Positions 50,969 to 59,992 of a DNA stretch of 64,000 nucleotides are shown here, in pieces. Below the pieces are notes generated by a model. It did not search any database, had not been told where the DNA came from, and worked only from the letters and a program-made list of their open reading frames with translations. Each line of letters begins with the position of its first letter. Position 1 is the stretch's first letter. This DNA is from JANMZO01 sp963763135. Lineage in GTDB: Bacteria; Actinomycetota; Acidimicrobiia; Acidimicrobiales; JANYDT01. Where the stretch lies: contig CAVXNJ010000001.1 of NCBI GenBank assembly GCA_963763135.1, positions 124,001 through 188,000 on the forward strand, read 5' to 3'. The position numbers and the translations under genes were made by a program.

Positions 50969-51775
50969 TCAGACCGCCGTGGTGGCTGCGGTTGAGGTCG
51001 ACTTGGTCTGGGTGCTACCCGTGGTGCCCGAGCTTGAGGAGCGGGGACCGCGTCCGCCACCGGGGCCGCCGGTCGGGGCAACACCGTTGATGCGGTCAGT
51101 CACCTGCTGGGTCACCTGGGCTGCGGTCAGCTCAGGATGCTCGGCCGTCTCTTCCGCCACGTAAGCCGCGATGACCTTCGAGACATCTACACCCTTCTCC
51201 TTGGCGATCGTGGCAATCGACTTACCCGACTGCATGGCCGTCTGGAGCTCGGTGGTCGTAATGCCGAGTGCCTTGGCGATCGTGTCCGAGTGTGCGCCCA
51301 TACCGCCACCCGGGCCACCCATCCTGCCGCCCATTCCACCGGGTCCACCGGGGCCACCGGTCGGGGCTACACCGTTGATGCGATCGGTCACCTGCTGCGT
51401 GACCTGGGCTGCGGTCAGCTCAGGATGCTCGGCAGTCTCTTCCGCCACGTAGGCGGCGATGACCTTGTTGACATCGACGCCCTTCTCCTTGGCGATTGTG
51501 GCAATCGACTTACCTGACTGCATGGCCGTCTGGAGTTCGGTAGTCGTGATTCCGAGGGCTTTGGCGATCGTGTCCGAGTGTGCGCCCATGCCGCCGCCGT
51601 TGATACCGCGGACCGGCTTGGTTCCGTTGATCGACTTCGCTGCATTTGCTGTCGCTGTCGATGCGACCGAAGTGGTCGACGTTGTCGACGTTGAGCTGGA
51701 CTGGGCGTTTGCTACACCGATGGATCCGGCCACGATTGCTGCGAGGACGGCGGTGCTGGCGAGAAACTTCTTCAT
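50969..51775 (-). CDS. Secreted protein with two near-identical 82-residue repeats
   Basis: 268 residues. The signal peptide is at 1-24 (M-K-K-F-L, hydrophobic core, A-N-A-Q). A Ser/Thr linker is followed by repeat 1 (about 61-142) and repeat 2 (about 157-238), offset by 96 residues and differing at a single position (D-V-N-K against D-V-S-K). Each repeat has helices with A-K-A-L-G-I-T-T-T-E-L-Q-T-A-M-Q-S-G-K-S-I, then A-K-E-K-G-V-D-V. The A-L-G-I...G-K-S-I-A-x-I-A pattern occurs in other actinobacterial exported proteins of unknown function. Gly/Pro linkers follow each repeat. A good ribosome binding site is not obvious. The recent duplication is the main point of note. Confidence 0.75.
   Translation of the reverse strand: MKKFLASTAVLAAIVAGSIGVANAQSSSTSTTSTTSVASTATANAAKSINGTKPVRGINGGGMGAHSDTIAKALGITTTELQTAMQSGKSIATIAKEKGVDVNKVIAAYVAEETAEHPELTAAQVTQQVTDRINGVAPTGGPGGPGGMGGRMGGPGGGMGAHSDTIAKALGITTTELQTAMQSGKSIATIAKEKGVDVSKVIAAYVAEETAEHPELTAAQVTQQVTDRINGVAPTGGPGGGRGPRSSSSGTTGSTQTKSTSTAATTAV
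51062..51307 (-). repeat. 246-bp duplicated unit, copy 2
   Basis: Encodes the second repeat (about residues 157-238) of the secreted protein. Near-identical to 51350-51595, with a few mostly silent base changes. Confidence 0.85.
51350..51595 (-). repeat. 246-bp duplicated unit, copy 1
   Basis: Encodes the first repeat (about residues 61-142). The 288-base offset to copy 2 includes a Gly-rich spacer. Confidence 0.85.
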
Positions 51776-51911
51776 GTTGATTGTACCTTTCGTTACCGGA
51801 GAGGGGGAGGTTGGTCTCTCTGATGAAATGACTCTGCCGGTCGGGAGTAAGAACGCAGCGAGCCGAACGAAAGGTTTCGGTAAGAGTTCAAAAGCAGCGT
51901 CTCTGCGCCGC

Positions 51912-51958
51912 GTGGGTGCGTTCGCTCAGCCCAGGCCCGAGGATCTGCACACACTCCC
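51912..51958. repeat. Palindromic element flanking the GH25 gene, 3' copy
   Basis: 47 bases, 43 of them identical to 52759-52805. Ends pair imperfectly (gtgggtgc with gcacacac). The loop carries tgcgttcgctcagc, which matches 12 of 14 bases in the palindromes at 21391 and 21464. Confidence 0.75.
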
Positions 51959-51967
51959 CGGTACTCG

Positions 51968-52725
51968 TCACCGGGCGGCGATAGCGAGCTTGCCCACGTT
52001 GAGATCGACGGCACCGTCGATGCCTTTCACGCGAGCGAAGCCGCTCACCTGCCACACCGCCCACTGGTCCTTGCCGGGGCGGGTGAACAGATGGCGTTGC
52101 CACACCGGTGCGTCGAGGTTGGCGATCTTCGGGTATCGGTCCGCAACATCGTGGAGTGCGTAAACGATGACGGGTTGATGCCACGCAGCGCTCGCCAAGT
52201 CGAGAAATTTCGTAAGCTCACGTAGTAGTTCGGCTTCAGGCGGCCGGGTTGAGCAGTTGCCGCCGAACTCGACGTCGACGGCCGGGGGTAACCATCCATC
52301 GGTCGGAGGCGCGGCCTTCAAGAAGTTCGCAGCCTGGTCTGCGCCAGAGCGACAAAAGGTAAAGAAGTGGTAGGCGCCGACCGCAAGTCCGGCCGCGCTG
52401 GCGCCTCGGGAATACGAAGTGAACTGCTCATCGACGTGATCGCCGCCTTCGCTCGCCTTGATGTACACGAAGCTGATCCGGTCCGACGCCACACCTCGCC
52501 AATCGATCGCGCCCTGGTGGTGCGACACGTCGATACCGTAGTCTCGCCGCTCCGGAGACCTGGCCGGTAGCGAGGTACCGCAAGACTCCACACCGCGACG
52601 GAGAACAGCGCCATGAACACCAGAACGGCAATACCCCACTTCGTAAGCCGGCGGATGCCCCACCCGGAGTTGTTCGGCGGGCCGGGTTCATCCCCCGAGC
52701 TTTCCAATTCCTCATCGTCCGACAT
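51968..52725 (-). pseudogene. Membrane-anchored GH25 lysozyme gene with a frameshift
   Basis: The ATG at 52725 opens a frame with an acidic cytoplasmic tail (M-S-D-D-E-E-L-E-S-S-G-D-E-P-G) and one membrane helix (W-G-I-A-V-L-V-F-M-A-L-F-S-V-A-V-W-S-L). The GH25 catalytic domain is in a different frame from about 52556 on: D-Y-G-I-D-V-S-H-H-Q-G-A-I-D-W, Y-I-K-A-S-E-G, A-Y-H-F-F and A-V-D-V-E-F (the catalytic D-x-E). A shift of one base between about 52590 and 52550 is needed to join them. The GH25 frame alone starts only at 52663, with residues that are just the other frame of the membrane helix. So the gene is broken, uses frameshifting, or has a sequence error. GH25 enzymes cut peptidoglycan. 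Confidence 0.72.
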
Positions 52726-52758
52726 CGGCAAAACCGTAGATCACCCATCAGCCCCGGA

Positions 52759-52805
52759 GTGGGTGCGTTCGCTCAGCCCCGGCCCGAGAACATGCACACA
52801 CTCCC
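52759..52805. repeat. Palindromic element flanking the GH25 gene, 5' copy
   Basis: 47 bases, partner of 51912-51958 in direct orientation. It lies 34 bases before the GH25 start and 110 before the oppositely directed oxidoreductase gene. The ends gagtgggtgc and gcacacactc pair with one mismatch. Confidence 0.75.
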
Positions 52806-52914
52806 ATTCACCCGACCGGTCGGCGGCCCGGCGGAACCGCATCTTTCGGACCGTTTGCACCACCAACCGGACATCGGAGTTCCCTGAATCCGAGATTTGG
52901 GCCAAGATCTACAG

Positions 52915-55900
52915 ATGTCGATCGTCCCCGATACGTCGTTCACCCTTTCCGACCGTTACAACGAGACCGACGGCGAGGTGCTGGTCACCGGCATCCAAGC
53001 GCTCGCTCGGCTCCCGTTCGACCAGATCCGGGCCGACCGGTTGAGGGGTTGGAAAACGTCTGCGTTCATCTCGGGCTACCAGGGGTCGCCGCTGGGCGGC
53101 TTCGACCGCGAACTGCTGAACAACCAGGCCATGCTCAACGAATTCGGTGTGGTGCTGTGGCCCGGGATCAACGAGGAACTCGCCGCGACCGCAGTGGCGG
53201 GGAGTCAGTTGGTCTCGACCATGAAAGATGCGAAGGTCGAAGGCGTTGCCGGCTACTGGTACGGCAAGGCTCCCGGCCTTGAGCGCGGCGGAGATGCCAT
53301 CCGCCACGCGAACTTCGCCGGCACCGCGCCAAAGGGAGGGGTGCTTGCGCTCGTTGGCGACGACCCGGCGTGCAAGTCGTCGACGGTGCCCTCGAGGTCC
53401 GACAATGTCGTGGCGGCACTCGGCTTCACGCTGTTCGATCCGGGCACCATGCAAGACGTGCTCGACCTCGGACGCCACGGCATCGAGATGTCGCGACTGT
53501 GCGGGCTCTGGGCCGGCCTGAAGATCGTTACGAATGTGGCCGACGGATCTGCACTCGCCGAGGTTCATCCCGATCGCATCAAGCCGATCCTGCCGGTTCT
53601 GGAACGCAACGGACAGCCCTGGCACCCGATGCTCTCGGGCTTTGTATCGGCTCCGACCTCGCTCGACATGGAACGGGAAATGTTCGGTCCGCGCATTGAG
53701 ATGGCCATGCGGTACATCGAAGCGAACAACATCAACTTCGAAGCCATCAAGAGCCCGACGGCCTGGCTCACGATCATCGCCTCGGGCTACACCGCCGATC
53801 TCGTGCTCGCCACCCTTCGCGTGCTCGGGCTCGACGAGGAGCAGGCCGCCGACTTGGGCATCCGGGTGCTGAAGCTCCGGGCGGTCCATCCGTTTGATCA
53901 AAAGGCGATTCGCGAAGCGGCTCGCGGCGTCGGAACCGTGCTCGTCGTAGAAGATAAGCGCGCATATATCGAAACACTCGTACGCGATGCTCTGTATTCG
54001 AGCGCTGAGCGTCCGGCCGTGATCGGAAAGGTCGACGCTACCGGCGCGACGTTGGTCCCCGACAACTACGTGCTCAGCGTTGAGGCCCTGACCGAACCGA
54101 TTCGCCGCGTTCTTCGCACGACGATCTCCGAGGAGCGACTCAGTCCCCCACGTCGGCGTGGCGGTCTCACCCTGACGGTGCGCGACGACGCCGTTCGCAC
54201 GCCGTACTTCTGCTCGGGCTGCCCGCACAATTCGAGCACTGTCGTACCTGAGGGTTCGCTGGTCGGCATCGGAATCGGCTGCCATGGCATGGTCAGCACG
54301 ATCGGCAACGCCAATCGAGGCGAGTTCACCGGTATCACCCAGATGGGCGGCGAGGGTCTGCACTGGATCGGCATGTCGCCGTTCATCGAGACACCGCACA
54401 TGTTCCAGAACATCGGCGACGGAACCTTCTTCCACTCCGGCCAGTTGGCGGTCCAGGCCCTCGTGTCCTCCGGCGCATCGATCACCTACAAGATCCTGTA
54501 CAACTCAGCGGTCGCGATGACCGGCGGTCAGGATGCCACCGGCATGCTGCCCGTCCCGCAGGTAGCGGCGAAGCTCATGGCCGAAGGTGTCAAGGAAATC
54601 ATCATCACCACCGACGACGTCGAAAAGTACAAAGGCGTCGATCTGGCGAAGGGTGTCACCGTCCGTCACCGTGATGCGATCATCGAAGCGCAGGAGCACC
54701 TGCGGTCCATCAAAGGCGTTACCGTCCTCATCCATGACCAGCAGTGCGCCGCCGAAAAGCGTCGAGACCGCAAGCGGGGTCTGTTGGCAATTCCGACCAC
54801 TCGGGTGGTCATTGACCACCGGGTGTGCGAAGGGTGCGGCGACTGTGGTGTGCAGTCCAACTGCTTGAGCCTCGAACCGATCGAAACGGAATACGGCCGC
54901 AAGACCAAGATCGACCAGGCCAGCTGCAATCTCGACCGCTCGTGCATCAAAGGCGACTGCCCGGCCTTTGTCACCGTCACCCCAGCCAAAGGAAAGCGCA
55001 AGAGCGTCGCCGCCACCGGGTTCCCGGCGCTCTCCGAGCCATCGCGCATCGTTCCTTCGACGGGCGCCACGATCCGCATGCCCGGCATCGGCGGCACCGG
55101 CGTCGTCACAATCAGCCAGATCCTTCTGGCGGCGGCGAAGATCGACGGCTTGAAGGCTTCGGCCGTTGACCAGACCGGTCTCAGCCAGAAGGCCGGCCCG
55201 GTGGTGTCCACCGTCGAGATGGGCGAGCCCACGCCGGGCCAGATCGACCTACTCCTGGCCTTCGACCTTCTCACCGCTATCAATCCGGCCAACGTGGAAG
55301 GACTCGACCCCAAGTGGAGTCATGTCGTGGCCTCCACTACGGTCACCCCAACCGGTCGCATGATCGGAAACGTGGCCAGCTCAGCCCTCGACATCTCCCC
55401 ATACAAAGCCGACCTCGACTCACGAAGCGAGCCGACTCAGAACCGATACGTCGACAGCGCTCGTCTTACGATCGGCCTGCTCGGGTCAGCCCTGACGTCC
55501 AATGTCTTCATGCTCGGCGTTGCGCATCAGGCGGGCATGCTTCCGCTGTCAGCGGCCGCTATCGAACGAGCCATCGAACTGAACGGTGTCGCCGTCGAAG
55601 CCAACAAGGAAGCGTTCACGTGGGGCCGTCGCTGGGCCGTTGATCCCGAAGCCGTGGAAAAGGCGGCCAAGGGTACAAAGGCTAAGCCGGCCGACACCAA
55701 AGGCCTCGAAGACCTCGGTATCGCCTCGCTAATCGAGCTCGTTGCGAATCGCCGTGAAGATCTGCGCGCTTACCAAGACCGTAAGTACGCAGATCGCTAT
55801 GTCGAAATGGTGCGCCGCTGCGCCAAGGCCGAGCAGGCCGCCGGAACGGATGGTTCATTCACCCACACCGTGGCCCAGCAGTTGTTCCGTGTGATGGCGT

Positions 55901-56331
55901 ACAAAGACGAGTACGAAGTGGCCCGCCTCCTCGCCGAGGGCCATGGCCGAGCAGAGGAGGCGCTGGGTGGTCCGATCGAATCCATGAGCTGGAACCTCCA
56001 TCCACCGGCAATGCGAGCTGCGGGCATGAAGAGCAAGCTGAAGCTTGGCCCATGGGCCAAGCCCGGCCTGGCCCTGTTGGGCCAGGGCAAGCGACTGCGG
56101 GGCACGGCTGCCGATCCCTTCGGCCGCGCTCCGATGCGCAAGACCGAACGTGAACTGATCGGGGAGTACACCTCGCTCGTCGAATCGCTCCTGCCGACCC
56201 TGTCGACCGATGCTCCACGAGCCACCCACATCGCCGGCCTCATCGACCGGGTTCGAGGCTACGAAAGCGTGAAGGAACGCAACCTCGCCACCTATCGGGC
56301 GGAACTCGAAACCGCCCTGAAGCAGAACTGA
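52915..56331 (+). CDS. Indolepyruvate ferredoxin oxidoreductase (fused alpha-beta)
   Basis: 1138 residues from the ATG at 52915. The N-terminal pyrimidine-binding region has I-S-G-Y-Q-G-S-P-L-G-G-F. The TPP-binding part holds C-S-G-C-P-H-N-S-S-T and G-I-G-C-H-G-M. A 4Fe-4S segment around 638 has C-E-G-C-G-D-C-G and C-N-L-D-R-S-C-I-K-G-D-C-P. The gamma domain follows with M-P-G-I-G-G-T-G-V-V-T-I and S-Q-K-A-G-P-V-V-S. It oxidatively decarboxylates aryl or branched 2-oxo acids to acyl-CoA, with ferredoxin as acceptor. Aerobic actinobacteria carry such single-chain forms. The next gene starts 7 bases later. Confidence 0.93.
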   Translation: MSIVPDTSFTLSDRYNETDGEVLVTGIQALARLPFDQIRADRLRGWKTSAFISGYQGSPLGGFDRELLNNQAMLNEFGVVLWPGINEELAATAVAGSQLVSTMKDAKVEGVAGYWYGKAPGLERGGDAIRHANFAGTAPKGGVLALVGDDPACKSSTVPSRSDNVVAALGFTLFDPGTMQDVLDLGRHGIEMSRLCGLWAGLKIVTNVADGSALAEVHPDRIKPILPVLERNGQPWHPMLSGFVSAPTSLDMEREMFGPRIEMAMRYIEANNINFEAIKSPTAWLTIIASGYTADLVLATLRVLGLDEEQAADLGIRVLKLRAVHPFDQKAIREAARGVGTVLVVEDKRAYIETLVRDALYSSAERPAVIGKVDATGATLVPDNYVLSVEALTEPIRRVLRTTISEERLSPPRRRGGLTLTVRDDAVRTPYFCSGCPHNSSTVVPEGSLVGIGIGCHGMVSTIGNANRGEFTGITQMGGEGLHWIGMSPFIETPHMFQNIGDGTFFHSGQLAVQALVSSGASITYKILYNSAVAMTGGQDATGMLPVPQVAAKLMAEGVKEIIITTDDVEKYKGVDLAKGVTVRHRDAIIEAQEHLRSIKGVTVLIHDQQCAAEKRRDRKRGLLAIPTTRVVIDHRVCEGCGDCGVQSNCLSLEPIETEYGRKTKIDQASCNLDRSCIKGDCPAFVTVTPAKGKRKSVAATGFPALSEPSRIVPSTGATIRMPGIGGTGVVTISQILLAAAKIDGLKASAVDQTGLSQKAGPVVSTVEMGEPTPGQIDLLLAFDLLTAINPANVEGLDPKWSHVVASTTVTPTGRMIGNVASSALDISPYKADLDSRSEPTQNRYVDSARLTIGLLGSALTSNVFMLGVAHQAGMLPLSAAAIERAIELNGVAVEANKEAFTWGRRWAVDPEAVEKAAKGTKAKPADTKGLEDLGIASLIELVANRREDLRAYQDRKYADRYVEMVRRCAKAEQAAGTDGSFTHTVAQQLFRVMAYKDEYEVARLLAEGHGRAEEALGGPIESMSWNLHPPAMRAAGMKSKLKLGPWAKPGLALLGQGKRLRGTAADPFGRAPMRKTERELIGEYTSLVESLLPTLSTDAPRATHIAGLIDRVRGYESVKERNLATYRAELETALKQN

Positions 56332-56338
56332 GGCACCA

Positions 56339-56827
56339 ATGGCCAGCAAACGCTCCAGCATCTCACTGACCCCCGAAGAGATTCGCGACTACCTCAACGA
56401 GCCTCGAGCGCTCAACGTCGCCACTATCGGAGCGACCGGCCACCCCCACATTGTGGCCATGTGGTACTGCTTTTTGGGAGGCGACGACTATCTGACCGGC
56501 CATCTGGCCTTCTGGACGTTTGCCAAGAGTCAGAAGATCGTCAACCTGCGCCGGAACCCCGTGATCTCAGCGCTCGTCGAAGACGGCACGCCGAACTACA
56601 ACAAACTTCGTGGTGTAAGCGTGGAAGGGACCGGCCGCATCATCGAAGATTTCGATGAGATCCTGCAGATCGGCCTGTCGGTCAGCAGTCGCTACGGCGG
56701 TGGCGGCCCAGTCAGTGATGCCGCAAAGGGATTCATAAGCGCGCAGGCCAAGAAGCGGCTCGGCGTTGTGATCGACGTAGAACGCGTCGTGAGCTGGGAC
56801 CACTCCAAGCTGGGTGGCAGCTACTAA
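56339..56827 (+). CDS. PPOX-class flavin/F420-binding protein
   Basis: 162 residues. The split-barrel PNPOx fold is shown by L-N-V-A-T-I-G-A-T-G-H-P-H-I-V-A-M-W-Y, then F-W-T-F-A-K-S-Q-K-I-V-N-L-R-R-N-P and V-S-A-L-V-E-D-G. This pattern is that of the TIGR03618-type PPOX proteins of actinobacteria, many of which bind F420. It follows the oxidoreductase by 7 bases and is surely cotranscribed, so a redox role linked to it is possible. The substrate is unknown. Confidence 0.85.
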   Translation: MASKRSSISLTPEEIRDYLNEPRALNVATIGATGHPHIVAMWYCFLGGDDYLTGHLAFWTFAKSQKIVNLRRNPVISALVEDGTPNYNKLRGVSVEGTGRIIEDFDEILQIGLSVSSRYGGGGPVSDAAKGFISAQAKKRLGVVIDVERVVSWDHSKLGGSY

Positions 56828-56857
56828 CTGCCACCACCCAGCTCGGGCGCCGCAACA

Positions 56858-59155
56858 TCACTGGGTGGCCAGCGCCGCGTTCAGCGCTATCGCGAACTCT
56901 TCCTTTGGCGACATGCCGGGCTGTGTGTCGATCACGATCTTCGTGATGTTGCCGGTGAAGGTGAACGGCGGCTTGTACGCGTCGCTCACACCGGACAGGT
57001 TGCGGCCGATGTCGATACCAACGGGTGAAATCATGTTGGGCACGAGCGGGATGATCTGTTCGCTTACGACTTCACCATTGACCACCAACTCGGCCTTGGC
57101 GGGGCCACCCTTCACGCGGTGCTGATTCACCGCCAGCTGGATCGAGCCGGACGGGACCGGCGCTGGCGACCGGGTGACGGTGTGCTTGGTGAACGCGTTG
57201 TGGTCGTAGACCAGGTGGCCGTCGTGGTCGATGTAGACGACAAGACCGTTGTTGATCGTTCCATAGGAGAGCAGCGCTCCAACATCGGCTGCTGAACGAT
57301 CGACATCGAACGTCATCGTCCACGTGCGCGTACCGAGCGCAGGAGCGCCGTCGGGCGGAATACGGTCGATCGGCGGGAAGTACGTGAAGGAATGACGGGC
57401 CGTCGGAGTGCCGGGCGTGAAGTGGCCGGCGAAGAGGTTGGCCCGGCTCTCTTCGATCGGCAGCACTCCGAAGCGCCCAGCATCGATCCAGAACAGCTCG
57501 ACCATGCGTCGCAACCGCGCCGGCTCGGCCTCCGCCAGATCGTTACATTCCGAGAAGTCCTCGTCGAGGTGATAGAGCTCCCAGACGTCGTCGTCGAGGG
57601 TGTTGCCGGGAAGGTGAAAGCTGACCGCTTTCCAACCGTCGGCCCAAATGGCCCGATGTCCTCGCATCTCGAAGTACTGCGACGTCTTCGGGGTTGGGAA
57701 CGCTTTGACGTCCGCCGCTTGGGGTTGGAAGGAGTACGCCAGGCTGACGCCTTCGATCGGTTGCTGGGCCACACCCTTCACATGATCCGGGGTGTCAACA
57801 CCCAGCACCTCATAGATCGTGGGGGCGAGGTCGATCACGTGATGGAACTGGCGACGTATACCTCCGTTGGCGATCGGGTCGATACCGGCCGGCCATCGCA
57901 CGATCAGCGGGTCACGCACTCCCCCGCCGTGCGTGTCCTGCTTGTAGCGCTTCGACGGCGTGTTACCGACTTGGGCCCAACCCCACGGGTAGTTGTTGTT
58001 CGAACGACGGGTGCCGATGTCGTCGAGCCGAGCGAGACCTTCTTCCACACTGGGTTGGGTGCCGTTGAAGTACTGGAAGGTATCGCAGATACCGGTGGCA
58101 AAGCCTTCCTGCGATGCGCCGTTATCGCTAAGCGCGAATACCAATGTGTTGTCGGCCACCCCGAGGCGATCCAGCTCATCGAGGACGCGACCGATCTGCG
58201 CGTCGGTATGGTCGAGCATGGCGGCGAACGCCTCTTGCAACCGACAAGCCAACCGCTGCTCATCAGCGGTCAGCTCGTCCCACGGCTTCACACCTTTGTT
58301 GCGAGGGGCGAGCTGCGTTCCCGGCGGGATGATGCCGAGCTCCAACTGCCGCTCATAGACCCGTTGCCGAATGACATCCCATCCCTCGTCGAAGCGGCCA
58401 CGGTACTTTTGGAGGTATTCGTCGGGCGCCTGGTGCGGCGCATGCATGGCTCCGAGCGCAAGGTAGAGGAAGAATGGCCGCTCCGGTACCAACGAGTGTT
58501 TGTTGCGCAGCATCTGCAGGGCCCGATCAACCAGGTCATCGGTGAGGATGTAACCCTCGTCGGGGGTCTTCGGCGGGTCGGCCATGGCGTTGTCCTGGTA
58601 GAGCTCGGGATGGAACTGGTCCATCTCGCCCTGGTGAAATCCGTAATAGCGATCGAAACCGCGGCCCAGCGGCCAGTCACCGAACGGTCCCGCGGCCGAT
58701 GCCTCGCGCATCGGGGCGAGGTGCCACTTACCGACGGCGTAGGTGGCGTAGCCCTTCGGCTGAAGCACCTCGGCGATCGTGGCGGCCGACGCCGCCATAC
58801 GGCCCCGCATGTTCTCGAAACCGTCGTCGAAGTTCGACAGCGCTCGCATGCCCACCGAGTGATGATTGCGTCCGGTCAGCAGACAGGCGCGGGTCGGCGA
58901 GCAAAGTGCCGTGGTGTGGAAATTCGTGTAACGGAGACCTCCGGCCGCCAGCCGGTCAAAGTTTGGCGTTTCGATAACTGAGCCGAAGCAGCTCAGGTGT
59001 GAGAAGCCGGTGTCGTCGAGGAGAATGACCAGCACATTCGGTGAATCGGCTGAAGGAAGCACCGGTTCAGGCCAGGCGGGCGTTGATTCCTTGGTGGTTC
59101 GACGGACGATGGGGCGGCTGGTTGGTTGAGCAGTCGGTCGGCTTGAGGCACTCAT
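56858..59155 (-). CDS. Type I arylsulfatase
   Basis: 765 residues from the ATG at 59155 (M-S-A-S-S-R-P-T). The formylglycine motif C85-S-P-T-R is followed by A-C-L-L-T-G-R. Also present are V-L-V-I-L-L-D-D-T-G-F (metal Asp pair), V-G-K-W-H-L-A-P and L-S-D-N-G-A-S-Q-E-G. The C-terminal beta-sandwich domain resembles that of the other sulfatase at 48568. The N-terminal 30 residues are Ser/Thr/Arg-rich, without a membrane helix. It is convergent with the PPOX gene over 30 bases. The two sulfatases frame the segment 48568-59155 and suggest use of sulfated organic matter, as in marine or soil settings. Confidence 0.93.
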   Translation of the reverse strand: MSASSRPTAQPTSRPIVRRTTKESTPAWPEPVLPSADSPNVLVILLDDTGFSHLSCFGSVIETPNFDRLAAGGLRYTNFHTTALCSPTRACLLTGRNHHSVGMRALSNFDDGFENMRGRMAASAATIAEVLQPKGYATYAVGKWHLAPMREASAAGPFGDWPLGRGFDRYYGFHQGEMDQFHPELYQDNAMADPPKTPDEGYILTDDLVDRALQMLRNKHSLVPERPFFLYLALGAMHAPHQAPDEYLQKYRGRFDEGWDVIRQRVYERQLELGIIPPGTQLAPRNKGVKPWDELTADEQRLACRLQEAFAAMLDHTDAQIGRVLDELDRLGVADNTLVFALSDNGASQEGFATGICDTFQYFNGTQPSVEEGLARLDDIGTRRSNNNYPWGWAQVGNTPSKRYKQDTHGGGVRDPLIVRWPAGIDPIANGGIRRQFHHVIDLAPTIYEVLGVDTPDHVKGVAQQPIEGVSLAYSFQPQAADVKAFPTPKTSQYFEMRGHRAIWADGWKAVSFHLPGNTLDDDVWELYHLDEDFSECNDLAEAEPARLRRMVELFWIDAGRFGVLPIEESRANLFAGHFTPGTPTARHSFTYFPPIDRIPPDGAPALGTRTWTMTFDVDRSAADVGALLSYGTINNGLVVYIDHDGHLVYDHNAFTKHTVTRSPAPVPSGSIQLAVNQHRVKGGPAKAELVVNGEVVSEQIIPLVPNMISPVGIDIGRNLSGVSDAYKPPFTFTGNITKIVIDTQPGMSPKEEFAIALNAALATQ

Positions 59156-59242
59156 GCCGACATCATTACGCCGCCGACGCAAATCGACAATTTCGCCAAA
59201 CTTCGGTCAGCTGGAGGACTGAGGTCGATGGTGAGCAAGCCT

Positions 59243-59992
59243 CTATGTTTCGTCAGCCTGGCGTTCGAGAGTGGCGGCGTACTCCTGCACTCGTTCCCGA
59301 AAGACCCGCCAGCGGCGCTCGTTGTCGTGCACGGTCCCACCGAACTCGCTGAAGAGGTCGGCGGCATGATCGATCATCTCGGCGCTGGAGTACAGGCGTC
59401 GGGCCGAGGCGTGCTGGTCGGCGAGATCGGCGCGCAAGGCAGCGGGCGTGAAATCGACCCGGTCGAGCACGTCAGCGGCGCGCTGAAGGATCCGTCCGGC
59501 GAGGGTCATCATTGATGCGCCCTGCCAGTTGTTGGCAATGATGCGGTGGCGCTCGCCGAGCATGTCGGCGAGTTCGTCAATGTCGAGGAGTACGACGGCG
59601 ACGTCCCAGGACGCCTGCATGGCCGTTGCCAGCCAGTCGCCGGCTCCCGATGCATCCTCGGCGAAGTTTCGCAGGTCACGCTTGAGATGCCGGATCTCGC
59701 CCGGTTCCCCTTCGCCTTCCATGAACAACACCCCGTCAAGCTGTAAGGCGGCCGCAGCGTTCAGATCGGTTGCGCCTTCGTACGGACTAAACACAAGAGT
59801 GGTTGAGGGTGTCGCGGTGGTCCATTGGTCCGCCAAGGCGTGCAACGTTCGTGAATGGCGCTGGAGAACGACCGCCTGCTCGCGTGGCGCCGTGGAATAG
59901 AACTTCTCGTGCTCTCGGTGAAAGGCGGTCATGTTCAACATGGCGGTCAACAACGGTTTGAGGTGACTCGCCTGGGTCTGAGTGGTCTTCAT
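59243..59992 (-). CDS. Hypothetical helical protein
   Basis: 249 residues. The ATG at 59992 has a full ribosome binding site (ggaggt, 8 bases before), so the gene is real. The sequence looks mostly alpha-helical, rich in Ala, Leu, Arg and Glu, with His/Glu/Asp scattered through (H-R-E-H-E-K-F-Y; R-H-L-K-R-D-L-R-N-F-A-E-D-A; D-I-D-E-L-A-D-M-L-G-E-R-H). No signal peptide or membrane segment. I do not recognise a family; the layout could suit a ferritin-like or DinB-like bundle, but no clean metal motif is present. It stands alone downstream of a 400-base gap. Confidence 0.65.
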   Translation of the reverse strand: MKTTQTQASHLKPLLTAMLNMTAFHREHEKFYSTAPREQAVVLQRHSRTLHALADQWTTATPSTTLVFSPYEGATDLNAAAALQLDGVLFMEGEGEPGEIRHLKRDLRNFAEDASGAGDWLATAMQASWDVAVVLLDIDELADMLGERHRIIANNWQGASMMTLAGRILQRAADVLDRVDFTPAALRADLADQHASARRLYSSAEMIDHAADLFSEFGGTVHDNERRWRVFRERVQEYAATLERQADET

